Positions 32,100 to 40,077 of a DNA stretch of 64,000 bases are shown one piece after another; the stretch's first letter is position 1, and the number at the start of each line of letters is the position of its first letter. The notes beneath the pieces were generated by a model. That model worked only from the letters and a program-made list of their open reading frames with translations, made no database searches and was not told the origin of the DNA. The stretch spans positions 1 through 64,000 of the forward strand of contig NZ_MVIM01000010.1 in the NCBI RefSeq assembly GCF_002086795.1, read 5' to 3'. Origin of the DNA: Mycolicibacterium tusciae. GTDB taxonomy: Bacteria; Actinomycetota; Actinomycetes; Mycobacteriales; Mycobacteriaceae. Made by a program: the position numbers and the translations under genes.

Positions 32100-33347
32100 A
32101 TGCGTTGGGGTGCTGGATAATTCAGGGTCCAGGTGGCCCGTGCGGTCGAGCCGGTAGAGCGCCGCGGCAGCTGCCAACCCGACCGCTGTCAACGCGAGCC
32201 AGATGAGTTCTTCCCGGCCAGCGGCGCGGGCGGCCTGCATCAGCGCGCCCGTCGCCAGATTGCCTGCCAAAATGCCGATGCCCACGATCGTGTTGTAGAA
32301 ACCGTAATGCGTTCCGACCAATCGGTTCTTGGCCAGTGAGACGACGACATCCATCTCGAAGGGAAACACTGCCGCGGAGCCGACGGCAAGTACTGCTGCT
32401 GCAACGACCAGGGCGCTGACGGCGGCAAGCTCGCCGAACCGCGCTCCGTTGGGGAATGCAATTATCGGGGTGAAGGCGGCCGCAAGGATCAGCATGCCGA
32501 TCACCAGCGAGTGCCCTGACCCCCAGCGCCTGGTGAACCATCGGGTGATGCGCAACTGTCCGGCAACGGCCACAAGTCCCGACACGACGAAGACCATTGC
32601 CACGACCAGCGATTCATGTGCGGGAACGAGGATTCTGGCGTGCAATGGCAGCGCCAGGTAAACCTGAAAGGACAGAATGTAGGAGCCGATCATCGCGATG
32701 GCGAAAAGTAGGAAGGACCGGTTTGCAAGGACGGTCCGCCAATCCTGCAGAACGGTGGTCTTCTCGGACTGCGTCGCTCGATGCTGCGGTAATGCGAACA
32801 GTTGGGCCACGGTCAGAAGCGCGAAGACGGCCGCCGCCGATGCCGCGACGATGCGGAAGTCGAGGGCCAACAGTGCAAGCCCAACCAACGGTCCGGCTAG
32901 TATTCCCGCTTGATAGAAGATGTTGAATGTCGCGAACGCTTCGACGCGTCGTGGTCCTGAGTCGGCGGCGAGGTAGGCGCGAACAGCCGGATTGAACAGG
33001 GCGCCCGCGAAACCTGTTGCCGCGGAGGCGATCAGTACCGCAGGTAGCGAATCGGCAACCACCAATAGGGCGAATCCGCCGGTGCGCAGTACGCAGCCGG
33101 CAACGATCAGCGGCTTGTATCCGAGGCGGTCGGCGAGCGTGCCGCCGAAGATGAACATGCCCTGCTGCGAAAAGTTCCGCACTCCAAGGACCAGTCCGAT
33201 CGCCCACGCGGCAAGCCCCAGCGGACCGGCGAGGTAGCCGGCGAGATAGGGCATCAGCATGTAGAAACCGAGGTTGATGCCGAACTGATTGACCATCAAC
33301 AACCGGCTGGGCCAGCCAAAGCTGCGAAACTGCGCGGTGAAGCTCAT
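32091..33347 (-). CDS. MFS transporter (Rv0849-like)
   Basis: A 418-residue twelve-helix major facilitator. The loop 2-3 signature is GGTLADRLGYKPLIVAGCV. It overlaps the cysK2-like gene by 4 nt. In M. tuberculosis Rv0849, a transporter of 419 residues, follows cysK2 (Rv0848) and lpqS (Rv0847) in the same order, so this is the orthologous operon. Substrate unknown; export of S-sulfocysteine or a related thiol metabolite is an inference from the neighbour. Confidence 0.85.
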   Translation of the reverse strand: MSFTAQFRSFGWPSRLLMVNQFGINLGFYMLMPYLAGYLAGPLGLAAWAIGLVLGVRNFSQQGMFIFGGTLADRLGYKPLIVAGCVLRTGGFALLVVADSLPAVLIASAATGFAGALFNPAVRAYLAADSGPRRVEAFATFNIFYQAGILAGPLVGLALLALDFRIVAASAAAVFALLTVAQLFALPQHRATQSEKTTVLQDWRTVLANRSFLLFAIAMIGSYILSFQVYLALPLHARILVPAHESLVVAMVFVVSGLVAVAGQLRITRWFTRRWGSGHSLVIGMLILAAAFTPIIAFPNGARFGELAAVSALVVAAAVLAVGSAAVFPFEMDVVVSLAKNRLVGTHYGFYNTIVGIGILAGNLATGALMQAARAAGREELIWLALTAVGLAAAAALYRLDRTGHLDPELSSTPTHAA

Positions 33348-34453
33348 CGCGACACCACCGTCGGATCCGTAATTGATGACGTTCGTGTCCAGGACGTGAC
33401 GACGTGATTGCGTGGATCGGTGATGAGTTCTGGACTTCGTGGCGGACTTCCGGCAAGCAATCCGTGGGCGCTGCAGTAGTCATCGTTGTAGATGGTGTCG
33501 AAATAGCGTTGCGGCCCATCGGGAAAGACCGCCGCAATGGTTGTGCTGGACGGATTGGTCCTTGCGATCCAACCGGCTACCAGAGCGACCGCGCCGACGC
33601 TCCAGCCACCTGTGGCGTAGTGAGTAGCGGCCAGCGTGCGGCATGCCCATACGGCCTCCTCGGGAGCGACCCAGTGAACTTCATCGAAGGCGGCGTAGTC
33701 CACATTGCGAGGGTAGATACTCGACCCCAACCCTCGCATCAATCGGGGGCGTGCCGGCTGACCGAAGATGGTTGAGCCGATGGTGTCAACGCCGATGAGC
33801 TGCAGTTCGGGATTGGTTTCGCGGAGCACCCGTGCGACCCCGGCCGAATGGCCTCCGGTGCCGACAGAGCAGACGAGTATGTCGATGATGCCCAGTTGCG
33901 CTGACAGCTCTTCTGCCAGACCCCGGTAGGCGTCGACGTTGTCGGGATTGTTGTATTGATCCGGATACCACGCGTCGGGGTCTGATTCGAGGATCTCCAT
34001 CACTCGATTGCGTCGCGCCTGCTGCCACCCACCTTCAGGATGCGGTTCGGTGACGACGTCGACGTCGGCGCCGTAGGCGGTCAGCATCCGCGAGATGATC
34101 TGCTCGAGTCCGGGATCGGTGACCAGAGTCACTGGGTGGCCATACACGGTGCCGGCCAGGGCCAGCCCCAGTCCCAATGTGCCGCTTGTTGATTCGACGA
34201 TGCGGCTGCCGGACCGTAGGTCGCCGCGGGCGCGGCCTCGTTCGACCATGTGTATGGCCGGACGGTCCTTCATCCCGCCGGGGTTGAACCCTTCGAGTTT
34301 GGCCCAAAAGCCGCGATTGTCGTCGGTGAACGGCGCCGCAATCCTCAAGACAGGTGTATTTCCGATCATCGTGCCGGGCTTGTCGAAGCGACGCAGGCGT
34401 TGATGATGGACGGCGTAGTGGTGTGGCGAGTGAACGGACAGAGCAGGGCTCAT
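33344..34453 (-). CDS. cysK2: CysK2-like PLP-dependent S-sulfocysteine/cysteine synthase
   Basis: A 369-residue fold-type II PLP enzyme. The Schiff-base Lys is in NPGGMKDRPAIH, the substrate loop is ESTSGTLGLG (where CysK has TSGNTG) and the phosphate-binding loop is SVGTGGHSAG. Length, the altered loop and the lpqS-cysK2-MFS order match M. tuberculosis Rv0848 (372 residues), which makes S-sulfocysteine from O-phosphoserine and thiosulfate. The N-terminal 30 residues before MIGNTPVLR are His-rich (HSPHHYAVHH). Thiosulfate, its likely substrate, is a product expected from the persulfide-oxidising operon 6 kb away. Confidence 0.85.
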   Translation of the reverse strand: MSPALSVHSPHHYAVHHQRLRRFDKPGTMIGNTPVLRIAAPFTDDNRGFWAKLEGFNPGGMKDRPAIHMVERGRARGDLRSGSRIVESTSGTLGLGLALAGTVYGHPVTLVTDPGLEQIISRMLTAYGADVDVVTEPHPEGGWQQARRNRVMEILESDPDAWYPDQYNNPDNVDAYRGLAEELSAQLGIIDILVCSVGTGGHSAGVARVLRETNPELQLIGVDTIGSTIFGQPARPRLMRGLGSSIYPRNVDYAAFDEVHWVAPEEAVWACRTLAATHYATGGWSVGAVALVAGWIARTNPSSTTIAAVFPDGPQRYFDTIYNDDYCSAHGLLAGSPPRSPELITDPRNHVVTSWTRTSSITDPTVVSR

Positions 34454-34559
34454 GAACGTGGGTCACTTTCGGTGATGCCACGACGTTCTTCGCCGCGGCG
34501 GCTGACATGGGTAGCGTTCACCGACCCGCGCCAAGCGACGCGAATCTGGCGCTACCGAA

Positions 34560-34970
34560 TCAGCGGCGCGCGATGCAGAGTCGAAGCAGCAGCTGCTGCC
34601 CGGCGACGGAACCACCCCGTCTTGGAGGGCCTCGGATAACAGCAGGTGCACCCGTCGCCCACCAGGAGAATGCCGCGCCGATAACGGCGACGAGGCCGAT
34701 TGCGACCAGCAACGTCACTGTGCGTGGCAGGGGGGCTTCGGCGAAGGTGTCAGGTGCGATGGGGACCGAACCGTCCTGCACGTGCGGGTGCTCGACCACG
34801 GCGGCAGAGTCGGTGAGGATGCTGGAGGTCAGGACGTGGGGGCCATGATGTGCCGGATGCTCGTGCTCGGTGAGCTTCCATCCGGTGGCCGAGATCAGCA
34901 CGACGAACGCGACCGAGACTGCGACGACGGCGTGCCATCGCGCATTCTCTCGGGCGTCGTTGTACCTCAC
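34560..34970 (-). CDS. lpqS: LpqS-like copper-associated envelope protein
   Basis: A 136-residue protein from GTG 34970. One hydrophobic N-terminal helix (about 12-30, WHAVVAVSVAFVVLISATGW) is followed by a His cluster TEHEHPAHHGPH, a second hydrophobic helix (about 82-103) and a C-terminus GQQLLLRLCIARR that matches the LpqS ending. In M. tuberculosis lpqS is copper-induced (RicR regulon) and lies before cysK2, as here. There is no lipobox Cys at the helix end, so it may be a membrane protein and not a lipoprotein. An in-frame ATG at 35081 would add 37 residues. The CTACGG palindrome lies upstream. Confidence 0.7.
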   Translation of the reverse strand: MRYNDARENARWHAVVAVSVAFVVLISATGWKLTEHEHPAHHGPHVLTSSILTDSAAVVEHPHVQDGSVPIAPDTFAEAPLPRTVTLLVAIGLVAVIGAAFSWWATGAPAVIRGPPRRGGSVAGQQLLLRLCIARR

Positions 34971-35373
34971 AATGCAGCCGACTGTAGCAGCGGATTGAGT
35001 CCGATTTGCGGACCCGCCAGTTCGACGCCGTCTTGTGATCCCGCCGCAATGCGCGCGTGTTGGTGATTTGCCGCCCATCACGGCCGGTTCAGTGGGTATC
35101 CGAGTGTCATTGACTAGTAATGTGTTTGACGAAACCCTTATCGGGCAGCTTTGGCATACATGCTGGTTATCTACGGCTCTACTCCGTAGATATTCGATTG
35201 CTTACTGAATCGACACCCAGTACCCATGCTGTTGCTTCAGACACCGCTGCGCCTTCTGGCTCGCATACGTGCGGCGGCGGGTGATCCTGGCGACTGTCGG
35301 CTTGTGAGGGCAATCACAGGTGAGGACGCTCCGAAGCGTGCAGCAAATGTCTGGCCAACATTCCCGCCGCTGC
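34971..35373. other. Intergenic region between lpqS and the M56 gene
   Basis: About 400 bases without a convincing gene. It holds the CTACGG-N7-CCGTAG operator at 35168-35192 and is AT-richer than its surroundings. A TACAGT hexamer at 34986-34981 (minus strand), 11 bases before the lpqS GTG, is a possible -10. The operator lies nearly 200 bases upstream of that GTG, or about 90 from the longer lpqS start at 35081. Confidence 0.5.
35168..35192 (-). promoter_or_regulatory. BlaI/CopY-type operator upstream of lpqS-cysK2
   Basis: A perfect inverted repeat TATCTACGG (35168-35176), spacer CTCTACT, CCGTAGATA (35184-35192). The same core, ATCTACGG-N7-CCGTAGA, recurs at 36872-36893 beside the BlaI-like gene, so both are probably bound by that regulator. 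Confidence 0.7.
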
Positions 35374-36297
35374 TCAGTGATGACACAGCAGTTCGATGAG
35401 GGCAGGCGCGCTGAGCATCATCGCCATGCTCAGCGCGAGTACCAGTCTCTGGCTCCACTTGGCACGCCCGCGCGCAGGCTGAGCAAGCCGCATCGCTCGC
35501 GCTGCCACTGCGGTGCTCGCCGCTGCCAGTCCTTCGGCCGGGATTGTGTGATGCGGCTCAGCCATGGCAAGTAACCCGCCCAGAATCGGGTCGGTGCCGT
35601 GTCGCCGAGCAGCGGCATCGTCGGCACACATCTCCAGCAATTCAGCAACCGTGAGAGCACTCTGCTGCATCAAGGGCAGTCGTGGGAGGGCCGCCGCCAT
35701 CGCACGCAGCACCATCAGTAGCTGGTGATGCCGACCAGCGATATGTGCCTGCTCATGCGCCACGACAGCGGAAAGCTCGGAGCTGGCCAAAGACGACCAA
35801 GCCGCACTGGTTACCACGATCGCGGGAGGGCGCCCCGAAACGCAGTAGGCGGCCGATCTCTGGGCGTCGACGACGACAACGCCGGGGCGCGTGGTCCGCC
35901 GGCCCACCAGCAGCACTTCGTTCGCGTGCTCGCGGCTTCGCGACCTCAGCTGCGTGACCGACCGACTCGTTCTCAAAAGGAAAATGATCAACGCACTGAT
36001 GCCGACGACCGTCAACGCGATCGAGCCACTCAGGCCGGGGAGCCCCCCATGCTCGGAAAGACCGAACAACTCGAGGCACAAGGTGACCGCCGACGTGCCC
36101 AACACCCCGTCGATAGCTGCCACGCCGATGAGCACCACGGCGATGACCCATGCGATGAGCGTCGCTGCGATCGCCGTCAACCACGCCGCCACTCCCATCT
36201 GAGGGCTGACGCCGGACCTGGTGAGCCGTCGCAGAAGTGTCGGAGAAAGCCAGGCCAGCGCGGCGCCGTAGAGCAGTAGCCATAAGCCGGTGGTCAT
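35374..36297 (-). CDS. BlaR1-like M56-family membrane metalloprotease
   Basis: A 307-residue membrane protein with hydrophobic helices near the N-terminus (about 1-20, 35-60, 88-110) and at the C-terminus (about 283-303). The zinc protease motif is HEQAH in the segment AVVAHEQAHIAGRHH, with the downstream Glu in ELLEMCADDAAA. M56 proteases paired with a BlaI repressor cleave the repressor or release it on an envelope signal. Unlike BlaR1 there is no C-terminal penicillin-binding sensor domain. The ATG overlaps the blaI stop by 4 nt. M. tuberculosis Rv1845c is the known relative. Confidence 0.87.
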   Translation of the reverse strand: MTTGLWLLLYGAALAWLSPTLLRRLTRSGVSPQMGVAAWLTAIAATLIAWVIAVVLIGVAAIDGVLGTSAVTLCLELFGLSEHGGLPGLSGSIALTVVGISALIIFLLRTSRSVTQLRSRSREHANEVLLVGRRTTRPGVVVVDAQRSAAYCVSGRPPAIVVTSAAWSSLASSELSAVVAHEQAHIAGRHHQLLMVLRAMAAALPRLPLMQQSALTVAELLEMCADDAAARRHGTDPILGGLLAMAEPHHTIPAEGLAAASTAVAARAMRLAQPARGRAKWSQRLVLALSMAMMLSAPALIELLCHH

Positions 36298-36668
36298 CGG
36301 CGCCGCCGGTTACCACCACGACGCAACGCTGAGCGCAATTGCGCGGATTCTTCAGCGCTCATTTGCTCGACGAAGAAGGCCAACACGGCATTGGTGTCGC
36401 CGCCCGTCTCGAATGCAGCGCGCATCAGTCGAGCGGAACGCTCTTCGCGACTCATCACAGGGCGATACAAGTACGCCTTGCCGCTGCGTTCACGGCTCAG
36501 CCACTCCTTGCGATAGAGGTTGTCCATCGTCGACATCACGGTGGTGTAGGCGATCTGGCGGTCGGCGGAGAGTTCGTCAAAGATCTGACGCACCGTCACG
36601 GGATCTTCGTAGTCCCAAACGAGGTCCATGATAACGGCCTCCAGGTCACCGAAAGCTCGCTGCTGCAT
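36294..36668 (-). CDS. BlaI/MecI/CopY-family transcriptional repressor
   Basis: A 124-residue repressor with the family winged helix (about 8-75: FGDLEAVIMDLVWDYEDPVT, IAYTTVMSTMDNLYRKEWL) and a C-terminal dimerisation helix pair that is the usual cleavage target of the partner protease. It is translationally coupled to the M56 gene. Neighbours on both sides are copper-linked (LpqS-like, YcnI, cupredoxin), so it may act like CopY or like mycobacterial BlaI. Two copies of a CTACGG palindrome flank the pair and are its likely operators. Confidence 0.9.
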   Translation of the reverse strand: MQQRAFGDLEAVIMDLVWDYEDPVTVRQIFDELSADRQIAYTTVMSTMDNLYRKEWLSRERSGKAYLYRPVMSREERSARLMRAAFETGGDTNAVLAFFVEQMSAEESAQLRSALRRGGNRRRR

Positions 36669-37055
36669 GTCGTACTCCGCATCGACACGGTCCGACGTCC
36701 CACCGCGTCACTCGACTGATCCTTCGACACAATGTAGCTGTCGTCGGGGTCAAGCGGTTGTGACACGCACGCGCGACACAGGTATGTCGACAAGGACCGG
36801 GAGACGACGATCGCATACGGGCGCGATCCGTGCGGCGCTCGATCGCGACCCGCCGCACCTCATCGCCACCCATCTACGGTCTTACCCCGTAGACTGTGCC
36901 CTCGGTGAGGAAGAGCCTCCGGCACGTACGGCCATCACATGTGGGACAGATGGTGTGGACGTCAGCGACCGTACGTTGCGCAGGGACAATTCCGAACTGA
37001 GGCAGGCACATTCGATGTCGATTCGAAGACTGCTATTCACAAACGGAGGTGGTCT
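36669..37055. other. Divergent intergenic region between blaI and ycnI
   Basis: About 390 bases with no supported gene. The only clear element is the operator at 36872-36893; a weaker CGACA/TGTCG repeat lies near 36728-36746 on the blaI side. The region should contain promoters for both directions, but no hexamer pair stands out. Confidence 0.5.
36872..36893 (+). promoter_or_regulatory. BlaI/CopY-type operator upstream of ycnI
   Basis: ATCTACGG, spacer TCTTACC, CCGTAGA: arms CTACGG (36874-36879) and CCGTAG (36887-36892) with the same 7-base spacing and related spacer (TTACC versus CTACT) as the site at 35168-35192. It lies between blaI and the divergent ycnI operon. Confidence 0.7.
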
Positions 37056-37769
37056 GTGTTGAAGACTCTTGTGCGCATCGTCGGAATTTTCCTACTCAGC
37101 GGCGTGGCGGCACTGCTTGCAACACCTTCAGCGGCGGCCCACGTGAATGCCTACTTTGACGGAGGGGGACCGGGGGAGACGGGTCTCATTACGCTGCGGG
37201 TGCCCGCGGAGTCAGATAACCCGCCCACCATCAAAGTGGAAGTGCGGATACCTGACGACGTTCAGATCCGGACCGTGAGGCCGCAACCAGTAGCGGGCTG
37301 GAACATCGATATCAAGAAGAAGAAGACGGATCCGCCGATCTACAGAGACGACGGCACGAGAGTCGATGAAGTGGTCAGTTCGGTGACGTGGACCGCGACC
37401 GGGCCGGGGATCATACCGGGCCAATTCGACGATTTCGTCCTCGAGGCCAACCCTCTCCCGGATGTACAGTCGCTCTCTTTGCCGACCTATCAGACTTTCG
37501 CCGATGGCAAAACGGACGCTTGGACTGAACCGGCGCCCGAAGGCAGTGACCCGGAGTTCCCGGTGCCGACGGTGACTATCGGCGCGAGTTCGAACGCCGC
37601 AGCAAGCGGCGGGAGCGGTATGACCTCGGTGATTGCCTGGACCGCTTTGGGGTTTGCGGTAATCGCCGTCGCGCTGGGCATCTTCTCGATAGACCGGGCC
37701 CGGCGATCCGCTCATCCCGCGCTACCTGGTGTGGAGGCGCCTCCCGAGCGCTCCTCGGCCACGGAGTAG
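37056..37769 (+). CDS. YcnI-like (DUF1775) copper-binding envelope protein
   Basis: A 237-residue exported protein. The signal peptide runs to about residue 31 (ATPSAAA), leaving a mature N-terminal His (HVNAYFDGG), the residue that with an internal Glu and Trp chelates Cu(II) in Bacillus YcnI. The DUF1775 beta domain spans about 32-175, then a Ser/Gly linker and a C-terminal membrane helix (about 192-214) with a short cytoplasmic tail. A GGAGGT site precedes the GTG. It heads an operon with a cupredoxin-like lipoprotein and a polytopic membrane protein, suggesting periplasmic copper handling, and lies under a BlaI-type operator. Confidence 0.85.
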   Translation: MLKTLVRIVGIFLLSGVAALLATPSAAAHVNAYFDGGGPGETGLITLRVPAESDNPPTIKVEVRIPDDVQIRTVRPQPVAGWNIDIKKKKTDPPIYRDDGTRVDEVVSSVTWTATGPGIIPGQFDDFVLEANPLPDVQSLSLPTYQTFADGKTDAWTEPAPEGSDPEFPVPTVTIGASSNAAASGGSGMTSVIAWTALGFAVIAVALGIFSIDRARRSAHPALPGVEAPPERSSATE

Positions 37770-37835
37770 CCACGGTTGTGCGCCAGCGTGAACGCGCCGC
37801 GCACTCAGGACAACCATCTGGTGGACGGAATTGAT

Positions 37836-38264
37836 ATGAGTAGAAGCTGTATTTGGCTAAGAGCGAGCGCAATTGGCGCGGCTGTCGCCGTCTTGGCGGC
37901 GTGTGGATCGGAGGCCTCGCCTCCGAACTCATCCTCTGCTGCGCAGTCGCCTTCCGCGCAAATCTCGGCGGCGACACCTTCTACGAGCGCTGAGGCCGGG
38001 ACGGTCATCGACGTCACCCTCGATAAGGGCGTGGCGACACCCACAAATGCGACGGTGCAGGCCGTCGCGGGTCAGCCAATCGTGCTTCAGGTGACCAGCG
38101 ACGCCGTGGACAGCCTGCACGTGCACTCCGTCCCCGAACACGTCTTTGACGTGGCCGCCGCCCCAGACCAGCGCTTCGAATTCACCGTCGACATTCCCGG
38201 TCGCGTCGCCGTGGAGCTGCACGACTTGCACGTCACAGTCGTCACCATCGAAGTCCGGCCTTGA
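37836..38264 (+). CDS. Cupredoxin-like lipoprotein
   Basis: A 142-residue lipoprotein with lipobox LAAC at about residue 22, a Ser/Ala/Pro/Gln-rich linker, and a compact beta domain (about 55-142). The domain ends with the cupredoxin-like pattern LHVHSVPEHVFDVAAAPDQ and ELHDLHVTVVTIEV, which holds several His residues that could bind copper. The usual Cys-His-Met triad of blue copper proteins is not complete, so it may be a copper chaperone or a structural relative. It is downstream of ycnI; its stop overlaps the TTG start of the next gene (TTGA). Confidence 0.72.
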   Translation: MSRSCIWLRASAIGAAVAVLAACGSEASPPNSSSAAQSPSAQISAATPSTSAEAGTVIDVTLDKGVATPTNATVQAVAGQPIVLQVTSDAVDSLHVHSVPEHVFDVAAAPDQRFEFTVDIPGRVAVELHDLHVTVVTIEVRP

Positions 38265-39631
38265 CGCCGGAAGCGGCGGTGACGGTCCTCGCGCACGGGG
38301 TAGGCGGATCGACCGATCTCCCAGTGCCGTTGTCGTATGCGCTGATTGGGGCCGCTTGGGCCCTGGCTGCGACATTCGCCGTCGTCGCTGTGGCCTGGAG
38401 GACGCCGCGATTCGACCCAGCGAAGCCAGGACGCGAATTACCCGCGTGGGTGACTGCTGCCGCCGACTCCCCGGTCGTACGATGGATCGTCGCGGCGGTC
38501 GCCGCGATCTTCTCCATCTGGGTGGCCGTCGCCGCAATCTGGGGACCCCAAGACAATGACAACGCGCTACCGGGTGTGTTCTATGTGCTGCTGTGGGTCG
38601 GGCTCGTCGCCATTTCGGTTGTCGTGGGCCCGATTTGGCGAGTGATCTCGCCGGTGCGCACTGTATGGCGACTGGTGCAGGTCGGACGGCGCGACGCCGC
38701 GGCCTCTCAGGGCCGTGTGCAGTACCGGCCGGGCTGGGGATACTGGCCGGCGGCGGTGGGGCTGTTTGCCTTCGTGTGGCTGGAATTGGCGAGTTCCGAT
38801 CCAGGATCGCTCACGGCGATCAAGATCTGGATCCTCCTCTATCTCGTCGCAATGTTCTTTGGCGCAGCAGTATTCGGAACGACGTGGTTCGCCCGAGCCG
38901 ACCCCTTCGAGGTGTACAGCGTGACAGTCTCGCGGCTGGCGCCTTTTAGAAGAAATCGCGCCACAGGGCGCATTGTCATCGGGAATCCGCTCGATCATCT
39001 GCCCACCATGCCGGTGCGCCCCGGCACCGTAGCAGTGATGGCGGTGCTCCTCGGATCCACCGCGTTCGACAGCTTCTCCCAGTCCGCTACCTACAGTAAC
39101 TTCGTCAATCGCAACGCCCCCGCCATTCCTCTGGTCGGCGATTACGCGGGCGGCACGGTGCTGCGAACCCTCACACTGTTGCTTTTCGTGCTTGCAGTCG
39201 GCGTAACATTCTCCGCTGCGGCCCGCGCGGCCGCCGGTGTAAGTCGCGAACGACGCCGCGAGTTACCTGGACTACTCGCTCACAGCCTCATTCCCATTGT
39301 CGTGGGATACATTTTCGCGCATTACCTCTCCTACCTCGTCGAGCGAGGCCAGGAGACCATGGTGCGGCTCGCCGACCCCCTCGGCAGGGGCTGGCATCTA
39401 CTCGGCCTGGACTCCGGCGACGTGCAGTACTTCCTATCTCTGAACCCGACTTTGCTGTGGACCATCAAGGTCGCCTCCGTGGTCATCGGACACATGTTGG
39501 CTGTGATCGCCGCGCACGACAAGGCACTGCGGGTGCTGCCGGTAGGTCATCAACTGACCGGCCAGCTCGCGATGATGTTGACCATGGTCGGTTATACCTT
39601 CGCCGGCCTGTACCTACTGTTCGGCGCTTGA
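38261..39631 (+). CDS. Polytopic membrane protein, resembles proteins annotated as fenitrothion hydrolase (FedA/B type)
   Basis: A 456-residue protein with about ten to twelve membrane helices. The N-terminal AHGVGGSTDLPVPLSYALIG pattern is typical of the actinobacterial family annotated as fenitrothion hydrolase, which is often encoded beside a small lipoprotein. Several His residues sit in helices (for example FAHYLSYLVERG and VIGHMLAVIAAHD), so a metal-dependent or metal-transport role is possible. TTG start within the lipoprotein stop. With YcnI and a cupredoxin in the same operon, a copper-related role seems more likely than pesticide hydrolysis; this is inference. Confidence 0.55.
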   Translation: MTPEAAVTVLAHGVGGSTDLPVPLSYALIGAAWALAATFAVVAVAWRTPRFDPAKPGRELPAWVTAAADSPVVRWIVAAVAAIFSIWVAVAAIWGPQDNDNALPGVFYVLLWVGLVAISVVVGPIWRVISPVRTVWRLVQVGRRDAAASQGRVQYRPGWGYWPAAVGLFAFVWLELASSDPGSLTAIKIWILLYLVAMFFGAAVFGTTWFARADPFEVYSVTVSRLAPFRRNRATGRIVIGNPLDHLPTMPVRPGTVAVMAVLLGSTAFDSFSQSATYSNFVNRNAPAIPLVGDYAGGTVLRTLTLLLFVLAVGVTFSAAARAAAGVSRERRRELPGLLAHSLIPIVVGYIFAHYLSYLVERGQETMVRLADPLGRGWHLLGLDSGDVQYFLSLNPTLLWTIKVASVVIGHMLAVIAAHDKALRVLPVGHQLTGQLAMMLTMVGYTFAGLYLLFGA

Positions 39632-40077
39632 CCTCAGACCCGCGGGACGCCGCATGGCGATGAGTGCAGGTGACGGTGATATCCGACTTGGGGAGACGAC
39701 GGTCGGCCCGGCAAAGCTAGGTTCTTAACAGAGGGGATGACCGCGCCGACCGCCTCGCAGGAACATCAGCGACATCCCCTCGCCAGATGAAGCCCACTGC
39801 GGACCGAGTGCCCTGATCGCTTCGACCCAAACTCGTGTCGGTGACCAGCGCAGTGTTATTCATCACCAACACCGCTGAGCTGGCAAAACAAGTTTCACAG
39901 GACACAAGTTCCAATCTGTGTGGTTTCGACCGGTGTACTTCCGTCAATTACTGGCTCGCGAGTTGAGGTTAGCGGGAGCAAACACCGTCACCCTGACTTT
40001 CATGACTGGAGCATCCCGGTCCGCATCTATTTAGCGACCGGTTGTGATTCGGCCGGTCAACCCAATGGGAGAAACAC
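39632..40077. other. Intergenic region before the WGxxGxxG gene
   Basis: About 446 bases without a supported gene; open frames here are short, lack ribosome sites and have poor codon use. It contains the inverted repeat at 39731-39781 and, close to the next gene, a GGGAGAAAC ribosome site. Confidence 0.5.
39731..39781. repeat. Inverted repeat with 9-bp perfect arms
   Basis: GAGGGGATG (39731-39739) and CATCCCCTC (39773-39781) flank 33 bases. The arms are perfect complements. It could be a terminator-like or structured RNA element, or a trace of a lost mobile element; no transposase or target duplication is visible. Confidence 0.5.

Noticed and set aside
34971..35167. Short frames between the operator and lpqS as a leader peptide
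   Set aside because: The 7- and 16-codon frames have no ribosome site and no telling residues such as runs of Cys or His.
35374..36297. M56 protein as a beta-lactam receptor BlaR1
   Set aside because: It lacks the C-terminal penicillin-binding domain, and no beta-lactamase gene is nearby; copper-linked neighbours fit better.
38261..39631. CopD-type copper importer
   Set aside because: Length and helix number are larger than a lone CopD, and the N-terminal AHGVGGSTDLPVP pattern fits the FedA/B-type family instead.
39717..39947. Possible 76-codon gene on the minus strand
   Set aside because: No ribosome site, no family resemblance and unlikely composition; it overlaps the inverted repeat.
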